The notes under the pieces were generated by a model. That model saw nothing but the letters and a program-made list of their open reading frames with translations. It was not told the origin of the DNA and searched no databases. This document shows positions 37,257-45,907 of a stretch of DNA of 64,000 nucleotides, piece by piece. Every line of letters starts with the position of its first letter. The first letter of the stretch is position 1. The translations under genes were made by a program, and so were the position numbers. The DNA comes from Sipunculus nudus (Eukaryota > Annelida > Sipuncula > Golfingiida > Sipunculidae). Where the stretch lies: the NCBI GenBank assembly GCA_026874595.1, contig CM049317.1, positions 35,120,901 through 35,184,900 on the forward strand, in the 5' to 3' direction.

Positions 37257-40200
37257 ATGTCTGCGCGCTACAAACCACAATTTTAAAGCAATCGCTCTGA
37301 AATTTTTACATTAAATGTAAATCGGTTCTTCTCGGAGCCTATTGTTTTTGGCCATGACCGTTCAAAGGTCAAGGTCAGGGTTACCAAAAACCCTTAAAAC
37401 AGATTTTTCTTCATATCTTCCTCAATAATAATCGTAGCTGCTAAATCTGTAGCTCATTTTGTTCCTCATTATGTTAGCTTTCCATGTGCTGACAAATATG
37501 TCCGGTCAATGGTTACCATGGTAACGTATTTTTGGGGGGAAATCAGAAAATTCGAAAATTTCCCTCCAAATTTCTCATTTTTTAAGTTAGAGAGCTCTAG
37601 TTTTTTGCATTGTGTAGCATTTTATACGCTCTGTGCTAAATTAATGCAAGTCTTGCAAAATCTCGTGCCATTTGTCGTCAAGATTTCATCCAATACGATT
37701 TAGAGGTCGCAGTTTTACAGCTGAGGTTCTGAAAGTGACAAATTTTCTGTTGTTCGGTATTATCTCGAACGTGTTTTTTCATTTTTCGAAAATAGCCACC
37801 AGGGGGCGTGGTACTGGAAACACTACAACTTACCATTTTTCCGCAATATCTTAAAAAATATTAAGCAAATAACAATTTTTTTTGTCGCATCTAAAACTAG
37901 GATCATTGTCTTATTCCATCCGACATATAGCCTTGTGCGGCCGTTGCCATGGTTACCAAATTTTTGGGTTAAACTTGACGATCTGAAAATATGTAGTTTT
38001 AGGCTTCTATCTCGGTTAATATTTATGTTTTAAGGGTCTAGTTTTTTGCATAAGGCTGCTTTCTCTTGGTTCTAAGCCATTCAATTGCAAGTCTCGTCAA
38101 ATCTCGCTCGGTTTATTGCCAAACGAGAAATTACGAGATTTCACAGAAATGCTTATAACTTGATCACGGTTAATGCTAAAATGGAGTAGTTTTCAGCATT
38201 TGGTAGCATTTCAGAAGCTGGACATGATTACACTGCAAATCTCGCCACATCTCGTATCATCTCCCGCCAAACGAGAATATTTTAGATATCAAACAAAATA
38301 TTTTTCTATTGTTCAAGAATCATTTGACTAGTTTTAAGTGACAAAAGTGAATATCTCGTCATATCTCGCACCATTTCTTGTCAAACGATACAAGGGACCA
38401 TTCAAAGAAACGCCTATAATTCTGTTATTTTTATGTGGAACACTTAAATTTTTCAGCATTTGATAGCGTCTAACATTCTCGGTCACATTATATGATTATA
38501 TTGTAAGTTTCTTCAAATCTTGCATCGTTTTTCTTCAAATAAAAAAAGTTCATCCAATTGCCATGACCATAAGCGATGGCAGTATGTGATAGTAAATGTC
38601 GGCAGGGGCATCACATGACAGTTGGAGCTTTGTTCTATGGATGTGCGATGATCCGTGAAAAGACACAATTCGGATTGATCCCACCTGTGCTTTTGGTGGT
38701 GGCCTCTTTTAATGCTTTGCATGGACGCACTTTGAGGATTTCAATGCATTGAGAGCTTAATGACCTGTTGTAAAGGATAATCCCTTTAAAAAACATAAAC
38801 AAAGAGAGAGGCTCCCCGATATGTTATTAAATGCAGAGATAGTGTTGCTGGTAAGCACAATCACAACTATAATATCAGGGACGGATCCCCGATTTGCAGT
38901 TGGGTGTGTCAAATCAGGGACGAATATCCGGTTTGCAATTGGGTATGGGGGTTAAATATAAATTATACATGATATAATGGTAATAATAATTACATACTTA
39001 TAAAATTTCGCGAAGCTTACTTTTATCATTTTGGAAAATAACCACCAAATGGCGCGGCAGTAATCATTATTGTACCATATCTCCAAAACTATAAACTGTG
39101 TCACAACTTTGATTGTAGCATCTGAAACTAGATTTATTGCGTTTATCCTCTTGGTGCTCTGTCATATTCTTCCCTTACCATGGTGACCCTATGTAGGTTA
39201 CAATTCATGAAAATTCAAAGTATGAAGAATTATTCGAATAGACGGTTGCTTATTTTATTCATGCTTTCAATTTTGTATGGCATGAGTACACGACCTTCAC
39301 CTGGAGTTTTTTCTGTCTGTCTGTCTGTTTGTCTGTCTACTCGTCTGCGACTTTTGAAAATCATTAAAACCACATAAAGCTGTGCTTATGTTTTCCAAAC
39401 AATAGGGGTTGGTCATTTGACCTGTTCCAAATGTTTTTTGCCTTTCTGCTGTTTGTTGTCTGTTAGTTTGACTTTCTAATTTCTACTTCCGGCAAGTCCC
39501 GACCTATGGTCGTCTAGTTTGTCTGTTTGTCCCTACTCTCCTGGCCACAATTTTGCAGCAATCGACTTGAAACTTGCAGGGATTTTTTGACATCCCAAAG
39601 TCCTGGAACCCTATTGTTTCTGGTCAACGTCGCATCATGGTGAAGGTCAAGGTCATGGAAAGTATGCAATACAGTATTTGCTCCATAACTTTGTAACAAA
39701 TTGTGGTAGCTACTTAAACCATAGCTTGTTTTATTCGTCATTCCATGGCCTTTTATATGATGGTTACCTGACTCAAATCTGCCGTTACAATGGTTACGCA
39801 TTTTTGGGTTAAAACTTGATAATTTGAAAATAGTCATGCTACATTTTCTATCTTTGTCAATTTTTAAGCTACAGACGTCTGGTTTTGGTCATTATGTAGC
39901 TTATAGGCAGCTTGACATGATAAAACTAAAAGTCTCGCCAAATCTCGCACTAGATCTGATCAAACGTGAAAAAACGCTATTCACGGAAATGCTTTTAACT
40001 CAGCGACTTTTTAAGCTAAACCGGTCTGGTTTTCGGCATTTCGTAACATTTTGCCAACCTGACATGATAAAACTGCAAGACTGGCCAAATCTTGCACCAT
40101 ATCTCGTTTAACGAGAAAAAAACAGATTTCGCAGAAATACTTATAACTTGGCAACTTTTACAGCTACACAGGTCTGGTTTTCGGTATTTCGTAACATTTT

Positions 40201-43200
40201 GCCAGCTTGACATGATAAAACTACAAGTCTTGTCAAATCTCGCACCATATGTTGTCAAACGACAAAAAAAAAACAGATTTCACGGAAATGCTTATAACTC
40301 GGCGACTTTTACAGCTACACAGGTCTAGTTTTCGGCATTTCATAACATATGACCAGCTTGACACGCCAGAAATGAAATCAGGCAAATTCTCGCACCATAT
40401 CTCGTCAAGCGAGAAAAAACGAGAAATCATGGAAATGCTTATAACTAGGCGACTTTTACAGATACGCAGGTCTAGGTTTCGGCATTTGGTAACATTTGGC
40501 CAACTTGATATAGTAAAACTGCGAGACTGGCCAAATCTCGCCCTATATCTGGACAAATGTGGAAAAACGAGATTTCACAGAAATGCATATAAGTCGGCGA
40601 CTTTTACGGCTAGACAGGTCTAGTTTTTGGCATTTTATAACATTTGGACGGCTTGACATGACAAACCTGCAAGACTAGCCAAATCCCGCACCATATCTCG
40701 TCAAACGATAAAAAACGAGTTTTCACAGAAATGCTTATAACTCAGCAACTTTTACAGCTAGACAGGTCTAGTTTTCGGCATTTCATAACATTTGGCCAGC
40801 TTGACATGACAAACCTGCAAGAGTAGCCAAATCTCGCACCATATGTTGTCAAACGACAAAAAACAAGATTTCATGGAAATGCTTATAACTCGGCGACTTT
40901 ACAGCTACACAGGTCTAGTTTTCGGCATTTCATAACATATGATAAGGCAAAATCTCGCACCATATCTCGTCAAGCGAGAAAAAAACGAGAAATCATGGAA
41001 ATGCTTATAACTAGGCGACTTTTACAGATACGCAGGTGTAGGTTTCGGCATTTGGTAACATTTGGCCAACTTGATATAGTAAAACTGCGAGACTGGCCAA
41101 ATCTCGCCCTATATCTGGACAAATGTGGAAAAACGAGATTTCACAGAAATGCATATAAGTCGGCAACTTTTACAGCTAGACAGGTCTAGTTTTCGGCATT
41201 TCATAACATTTGGCCAGCTTGACATGACAAACCTGCAAGACTAGCCAAATCTTGCACCATATGTTGTCAAACGACAAAAAACGAGATTTCATGGACATGC
41301 TTATAACTCGGCGACTTTTACAGCTACACAGGTCTAGTTTTCGGCATTTCATAACATATGACCAGCTTGACACGCCAGAAAAGAAATCAGGCCAAATCTC
41401 GCACCATCCCCCGTCAAGCGAGAAAGTACGAAATATCATGGAAATGCTTATAACTAGGCCACTTTTACAGCTACTCAGGTCTAGTTTTCGGCATTTGGTA
41501 ACATTTGGCCAACTCGACATAGTAAAACTGCGAGACTGGCCAAATCTCGCACTATATCTGGTCAAATGTGGAAAAACGAGATTTCACGGAAATGCATACA
41601 AGTCGGCGTCTTTTACGGCTAGACAGGTCTAGTTTTCGGCATTTCATAACATTTGGAAGGCTTGACATGACAAACCTGAAAGACTAGCCAAATCTCGCAC
41701 CATTTCTTGTCGAACGATAAAAAACGAGATTTCACAGAAATGCTAATAACTCAGCGACCTTTACAGCTAGACAGGTCTAGTTTTCGGCATTTCATAACAT
41801 TTGGCCAGCTGGACATGATAAAACTACAAGTCTCATCAAATCTCGCACCATATGTCGTCAAGCGAGAAAAAAACGAGATATCATGGAAATGCTGATAACT
41901 CGGTGACTTTTACAGCTACACAGGTCTAGTTTTCGGCATTTCATAACATATGACCAGCTTGACACGCCAGAAAAGAAATCAGGCCAAATCTCGCACCATC
42001 CCTCGTCAAGCGAGAAAGTACGAGATATCATGGAAATGCTTATAACTAGTTGACTTTTACAGCTACACAGGTCTAGTTTTCGGCATTTCATAACATATGT
42101 CCAGCTTGACACGCCAGAAAAGAAATCAGGCCAAATCTCGCACCATCCCCCGTCAAGCGAGAAAGTACGAGATATCATGAAATTGCTTATAACTAGGCGA
42201 CTTTTACAGCTACTCAGGTCTAGTTTTCGGCATTTGATAACATTTGGCCAACTCGACATAGTTAAACTGCGAGACTGGCCAAATCTCGCACTATATCTGG
42301 TCAAATGTGGAAAAACGAGATTTCACGGAAATGCATATAAGTCGGCGACTTTTACGGCTAGACAGGTCTAGTTTTTGGCATTTTATAACATTTGGACGGC
42401 TTGACATCACAAACCTGCAAGACTAGCCAAATCTCGCACCATTTCTCATCGAACGATAAGAAACGAGATTTCACAGAAATGCAAATAACTCAGCGACTTT
42501 TACAGCTAGACAGGTCTAGTTTTCGGCATTTCATAACATTTGGCCAGCTTGACATGACAAATCTGCAAGACTAGCCAAATCTTGCACCATATCTCGTTTA
42601 ACGAGAAAAAACGAGATTTCGCGGAAAAACTTATAACTCGGCGACTTTTAGAGTAACACAGGTCTAGTTTTCAGTATTTCGTAACATTTTACAAGTTATA
42701 AAACTACAAGTCTCATCAAATCTCGCACCATAAGTCGTCAAGCGAGAGAAAAACGAGATATCATGGAAATGCTTATAACTAGGCGACTTTTACAGCTACT
42801 CAGGTCTAGTTTTCGGCATTTGGTAACATTTGGCCAACTTGACATAGTAAAACTGCAAGACTGGCAAAATCTCGAACCATATCTCGTCAAACGATAAAAA
42901 AACGACATTTCACAGAAATGCTGATAACTCAGTGACTTTTTAAGCTAGACAGGTCTAGTTTTTGGCATTTCATAACATTTGGCCAGCTTGACATGACAAA
43001 TCTGAAAACTTCTCACTGCTTCTTGTCAAACGAGATTAACGGGATTTTATGGAAATGTTTGAACTTGGTCCCTTTTACACTAGAAAGGTATGCAGCTATT
43101 CAAGGTCAGCATGCATACATAAACGTATTATTCGTTTCTGCTGCCCCCACAATGTTGCTCATTCATATGACTGTTTCTACATGCACTCTCTGTCTATCTG

Positions 43201-45907
43201 TCTGTATTATTTCCATTTCCGGCAAGCGCATGACCTTTGGTCATCTTGTTATTTTTGTTATTACTAAAACATATTTTTACGGGGTAGCCCGTTCAGACAT
43301 GATTGTCTGATCTGCCACAGGGCCCTGTTGGGCAATACAGATTACAATGTAAAAAACATGTAAAATGAAATCAGAATTAATAAAGGTGACTAAAGATAGA
43401 ATTAGCAGCAGGATGTGATATTAAATATGAAAATATATAATTACGACATGCAAGTACATTATATACAGCAAGATGTGATATTAAACATGAATATAAAACT
43501 ATAACATGCAGCGTAATATACAAGGCAATCATGAGTCTGACATAAATATGAAATATAACAGAGTATGAAATAGCATGCATTATATGTCATATAAAGCACA
43601 GAGGTTTATTACACGATCATTTTTTTAAAAGACCTTTAAGGAGGAGCATTTTCTTTGAGATTCATTTAATGTGTTCCACAAAAAAGGGCCTCGGAATAAA
43701 AATGATTTCTTTAAGTTGTTTGTCTGAGGTTGGGTACATATAATTTATTGGTGTATCATGTTGGTGGACTTGGTGAACAAAAGTGAACCGGTCGGTCATA
43801 TAGGATGGACTTCAAGTTGTTCAGACATTTAAACATAAGGATGTGAGTCAGATATTCATGTCTTTATTCAACTGATTAAACGCCAAGGGAATGACGGATA
43901 GCTGAATTGCTACATTCATGATTAAAATTGCGACTTATAATACGATCGGCTCAATATTTGAAAACTTTGAATGCGAGTAAGACAGGAAGAAGGCGCATTT
44001 CTCCAGATTGTGAGGCCGTAGTCAATATATGGCTGAACCAGGCTAGTGTACATTTTCAATGCGGTGTCTTGAGGTATGTATCGACAGCACCTAAAGAGTG
44101 CACCTACTTTAGAGGAGAGCTTTTTGCATACTTGTTCAGAGTGATCCGACCATGTTTGGTTACTGGCTGTTAGCTGGCAGCCATCTTGAAAACGGTAAAA
44201 TTCAAGGTGGCTAACTATTTTATTTCAATATTATGGTTAAGGAGAAATAATATTGTATCACCATTTGCACTATTTTTATGATATACGGAGTTTACCCGCT
44301 CCACTGCTTCATTATCTATTATATATTGTTCTAGGATACGTTGTCTAATATGCCATATATGTTGGTGCGGACATATGCTCTGCTATAAGTATCTTGATAT
44401 ATATTGAATTGTGGATCATTGGATAATTTCCTCACTTAGTTAACCATGGACACCCAGTTCCTGGACCCAAATGGATCCCCTTCAACGGGAGTTTATACAA
44501 CTTCATAGGGAAAAAAAAGAAATGGGACGAGGCAAACGATACCTGTAGCCACATGGGAGCAGAACTGATAAAGATTGAACAGGAAGAAGAAAATTTATGG
44601 GTTACTCAGCAACTGAACCGTTCAGATATTGACCAGTTGTGGCTCGGTGGCCATGACCAGTATGTGGGTACGTGTTTTTTATTTGCCATATCGTTTTTCC
44701 TTTTTATTTTCGAGATCTGATTATATATTTCTGGTTATATATGAATATCTGGTTATGTATTTCTTGCCGTGACCTGTTGGGTATTTTAGAAAATAAATGT
44801 TATATTTATATATCAAAACTGCACGATTCAACAGGCAATAAAACACACAATTATGTAAGGTGTTTTCTGAGGCATCTTTCATTGATATCCTTACAGTATA
44901 CTATTCAAGGTGTCAATCTCTTAAGTAAATTCTTCATAGAAATTAATACTGTGTATTCGAGGTAAAATTGCACCAAAAACACTGTATGATTTTAAAGTTT
45001 TATAAGGAACATATGCAATGTAAAATAGATAACTGAGTGTCCATATTTATGGAATGTCATTCACTTATTTCTACCTACCTTAAGAAAATTCATTGTTTGT
45101 TACTTTGATTGGTGAGTAAGAAGCGGAGTGGCTGTGGATGGACAATTCGTCCATTACATCATGGAATCTATGGAGAGACCGTGAACCTGACGACAGTTAC
45201 GGATTTGAATGTCTTACCTTTCAACCTGATGCACCATATGCGTGGGGCGATGAATGGTGTAGCAACGAAAAATTTTTCATCTGTCAGGAAGAAATTGGTA
45301 ATTCTAAAATAAGGATCAGTAATATGAGTAGCCTTCTGAACACACAAGGACCTATAGCTACAAAATAATAAATTATACTCTTAGTAATATTAGCAGTATA
45401 AATATATATAAATATATATATATATATAAAGTAATAGATGATTAAGATTGCCTTTGTTTCTTTAGTTTCCTTCAATTTTATACTCTGAAATAAGCGTGAT
45501 TAATTATTCTTGGAATATATAGGGCATAATCTCTACATTTACGTGTCACAACCTGTATGTTATATGATTTTTTTGCGGAAACAGCAGATCCTGGAAAAAT
45601 GATGTTACCGGCTGAAACTACTGGAATCCAGTCAACGACTGAAACAGCTTGGATCCTCTCCACGACTGGAACCCCCTTGACTGCTGAAAAAACTGAAATC
45701 CACTCAACTGCTGAGACAACTGAAATCCCCTCAACTGCTGAGACATCTGAAATTCACTCAACTGCTGAAAAAACTGGAACATCATCACTTTATCAGCCTA
45801 CCCCGTCAACCCCAAAATCTGAAAAGCAGAGTGTAAACGAAAAACTAAAGGGAAGTTTCTGTTATGTTGTGAAGACAGCAGATGGAATGAAAATGAATTG
45901 CATTTAA
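23128..45907 (+). CDS. Secreted two-domain C-type lectin with Thr/Ser-rich stalk (lectin A, 6 exons)
   Basis: Predicted secreted carbohydrate-recognition protein of about 408 residues. Exons: 23128-23188, 23530-23787, 24225-24404, 44440-44667, 45121-45297, 45585-45907; all five introns are phase 1. Order: signal peptide (about residues 1-20), first C-type lectin domain with four conserved Cys, EPD and WVD in place of EPN/QPD and WND, second lectin domain with four Cys, EPD and WGD, then a stalk of 9-residue AETTEIPST-type repeats likely to be O-glycosylated, and a tail with FCYVVKT and MKMNCI. No membrane segment or GPI signal is visible. The start is fixed by an in-frame TAA five codons upstream and by the same ATG in copy B. 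Intron 3 is 20 kb of repeats. Joining across it is supported because decayed copy B has the signal exon, pieces of both lectin domains and the stalk in the same order within 4 kb. A strong acceptor at 24579 could instead end the transcript early. Ligand and immune role are inferred from the family only. Confidence 0.82.
23530..23787 (+). CDS. Lectin A exon 2: N-terminal half of lectin domain 1
   Basis: 258 bp, acceptor AAATAG, donor GTAGCC, phase 1 to phase 1. Encodes a linker (VQSDTTPGALKGHTF), the WEDAKEVCNSL helix and VDVWLGGKAD, the WxGG strand typical of C-type lectin folds. Five N-glycosylation sequons (NAT, NKS, NKS, NLT, NMT) are present. Confidence 0.9.
23964..24009. repeat. (TA)n microsatellite
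   Basis: TA repeat inside the short intron between the two halves of lectin domain 1. Confidence 0.95.
24225..24404 (+). CDS. Lectin A exon 3: C-terminal half of lectin domain 1
   Basis: 180 bp, acceptor TTATCTTCCAG, donor GTATGG. Encodes WKWTDGTSFGTWTMWAPGEP and DHLGGADCLVLLKGGFWVDG, then SCKNKKEVACEKE. This is the calcium-site half: EPD replaces the classic EPN (mannose) or QPD (galactose) motif and WVD replaces WND. Three of the four Cys of the short-form domain lie here. Confidence 0.92.
24580..24650 (+). CDS. Possible alternative terminal exon of lectin A (single-domain isoform)
   Basis: A strong acceptor, AACCTTTTCCCAG, lies 175 bp after exon 3. Splicing to it in phase 1 gives ILPMGPRRDYGGHINIYHST, DKM and TAA at 24648-24650. 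The product would be about 189 residues: signal peptide, one lectin domain and a short basic tail. An AATAAA at about 24830 could end the transcript. It would avoid the 20-kb intron. No copy of this exon is seen in the right arm, so support is the splice site and frame only. Confidence 0.4.
24724..24793. repeat. (TA)n microsatellite
   Basis: About 35 TA dinucleotides at the left end of the 20-kb lectin intron. Confidence 0.95.
25043..25142. repeat. (CT)n-(TA)n compound microsatellite
   Basis: CT repeats pass directly into TA repeats. The same CT-to-TA junction recurs at 49081-49167. Confidence 0.95.
25143..26835. repeat. Large inverted repeat of the lectin-intron element
   Basis: 25143-25575 is a reverse-complement copy of about 26400-26835. 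Landmarks on both arms are ACTCATCTGCGACTTTTGAAA or its complement, the (GTCT)n tract, the CTAGACGACC/GGTCGTCTAG hairpin and CTACAGGCCACA. The roughly 0.8-kb centre holds two 220-bp direct repeats starting GGAATATGACAGAGTCC near 25632 and 25852. Confidence 0.75.
27273..37811 (+). promoter_or_regulatory. Repeat-borne CTCF-like motifs (about 17, same strand)
   Basis: GGCCGCTAGGGGGCGCTG and variants at 27273, 27604, 27934, 28985, 29292, 30377, 30708, 31039, 31368, 32571, 32838, 33169, 35270, 35597, 36382, 36713 and 37795; a weaker one lies near 39041. They match the CTCF core CCACNAGRKGGCRC closely, and the copies at 32571, 37795 (GCCACCAGGGGGCG) and 33169 (CCACTAGAGGGCGCTG) are near-perfect. 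All point the same way. Whether CTCF binds is unknown. Confidence 0.45.
28415..28427 (+). other. Representative terminal hairpin of the composite element
   Basis: TGACC-TCA-GGTCA directly before TCTAGT. Eight further copies occur at 25279-25291 (reverse), 26694-26706, 29781-29793, 31858-31870, 34667-34679, 37202-37214, 39500-39512 and 43231-43243. Four of the nine have C-G instead of T-A as the closing pair, so the stem is kept while the bases change. Confidence 0.7.
38030..38520 (+). repeat. Diverged copies of the 148-bp satellite unit
   Basis: Three degenerate units with CAAATCTCGC, GCCAAACGAGAA and TTTTCAGCATTTGGTAGCATTT, intermediate between the single segment in each composite element and the homogeneous array at 39850-43030. 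Confidence 0.65.
39850..43030 (+). repeat. 148-bp satellite array, about 22 units
   Basis: Tandem units of about 148 bp, marked by GGTCTAGTTTTCGGCATTT at about 40019, 40167, 40320, 40469, 40616, 40765, 40911, 41035 (124-bp unit), 41183, 41331, 41480, 41626, 41774, 41923, 42069, 42217, 42366, 42513, 42660, 42801 and 42951. Each unit holds the palindrome TATCTCGTCAAACGAGA or a decayed form, then GAGATTTCACAGAAATGC. Near-identical blocks 566 bp apart (from about 40430 and 40993) show higher-order duplication. Overlapping open frames on both strands follow from the period not being a multiple of three and are not genes. Confidence 0.92.
43280..44200 (-). mobile_element. 5'-truncated non-LTR retrotransposon (LINE), 3' end
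   Basis: On the - strand about 44135-43930 reads as the C-terminal part of a LINE reverse transcriptase: KLSSKVGALFRCCRYIPQD, TALKMYTSLVQPYIDYGLTI then W, and RIQSFQIL, the pattern seen downstream of the RT palm in Jockey/CR1-type elements. Further on the frame breaks, with later pieces such as RGPFLWNTLNES. The 3' part ends near 43280 with GGGCCCTGTTGGGCAATACA on the + strand. Truncated and frame-broken; superfamily not resolved. Confidence 0.75.
44440..44667 (+). CDS. Lectin A exon 4: N-terminal half of lectin domain 2
   Basis: 228 bp, acceptor CCTCACTTAG, donor GTACGT, phase 1 to phase 1. Encodes NHGHPVPGPKWIPFNGSLYN, then KKWDEANDTCSHMGAELIKI and DQLWLGGHDQYV. The WDEAxxxCxxMGAxLxxI helix and WLGG strand match the lectin fold. 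No clear counterpart is kept in copy B. Confidence 0.9.
45121..45297 (+). CDS. Lectin A exon 5: C-terminal half of lectin domain 2
   Basis: 177 bp, acceptor GAGTAAG, donor GTAATT. Encodes AEWLWMDNSSITSWNLW, REPDDSYGFECLTFQPDAP and YAWGDEWCSNEKFFICQEEI. The calcium-site motifs are EPD and WGD, and the Cys pattern is complete. The acceptor lacks a good pyrimidine tract but is the only one that keeps phase 1 and the WLWMDN start shared with copy B. Confidence 0.87.
45585..45907 (+). CDS. Lectin A exon 6: Thr/Ser-rich stalk and tail
   Basis: Terminal exon behind TTTTTTGCGGAAACAG; the tandem acceptor ACAGCAG allows a one-codon variant. Encodes about seven imperfect 9-residue repeats of the AETTEIPST type, then SLYQPTPSTPKSEKQ, and the tail KGSFCYVVKTADGMKMNCI with TAA at 45905-45907. 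The repeats suit dense O-glycosylation. The tail is the most conserved part between copies A and B, with two Cys and no hydrophobic anchor. Confidence 0.88.

Larger units (their letters stand above)
26400..39850 (+). repeat. Array of a composite dispersed element (hairpin-CTAG, GTCTG, GGTCAAGGTCA, 325-bp modules)
   Basis: Repeated copies of a 1.4-2.8 kb unit. Each starts after TTCCGGCAAGCG, a short hairpin and CTAGT, then (TGTC)n, CTACAGGCCACAATTTTG, a GGTCAAGGTCAAGGTCA block, a TATCTCGTCAAACGAGATA palindrome and one or more tandem modules of about 325 bp. The modules contain GGCCGCTAGGGGGCG and CATATCTCCAAAACTATA. Unit starts lie near 26690, 28405, 29770, 31850, 34660, 37192 and 39490. Short open frames such as VCLSVC...GHNF recur at the same place in each unit and are by-products of the GTCTG tract. 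No transposase, helicase or reverse transcriptase is visible. The layout resembles non-autonomous Helitron-like elements of bivalves; this is inferred. Confidence 0.75.

Noticed and set aside
39824-42574. Many overlapping open frames of 60-148 codons on both strands
   Set aside because: All come from the 148-bp satellite. The same peptides recur in several frames, as expected from a period that is not a multiple of three.
39850-43030. CRISPR-like spaced repeats
   Set aside because: Units are contiguous tandem copies without unique spacers, and the genome is eukaryotic.
23128-45907. Two separate lectin genes instead of one gene with a 20-kb intron
   Set aside because: No signal exon precedes 44440, phases match across the intron, and copy B keeps both domain remnants and the stalk behind one signal exon. 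A short isoform ending at 24650 remains possible and is listed.
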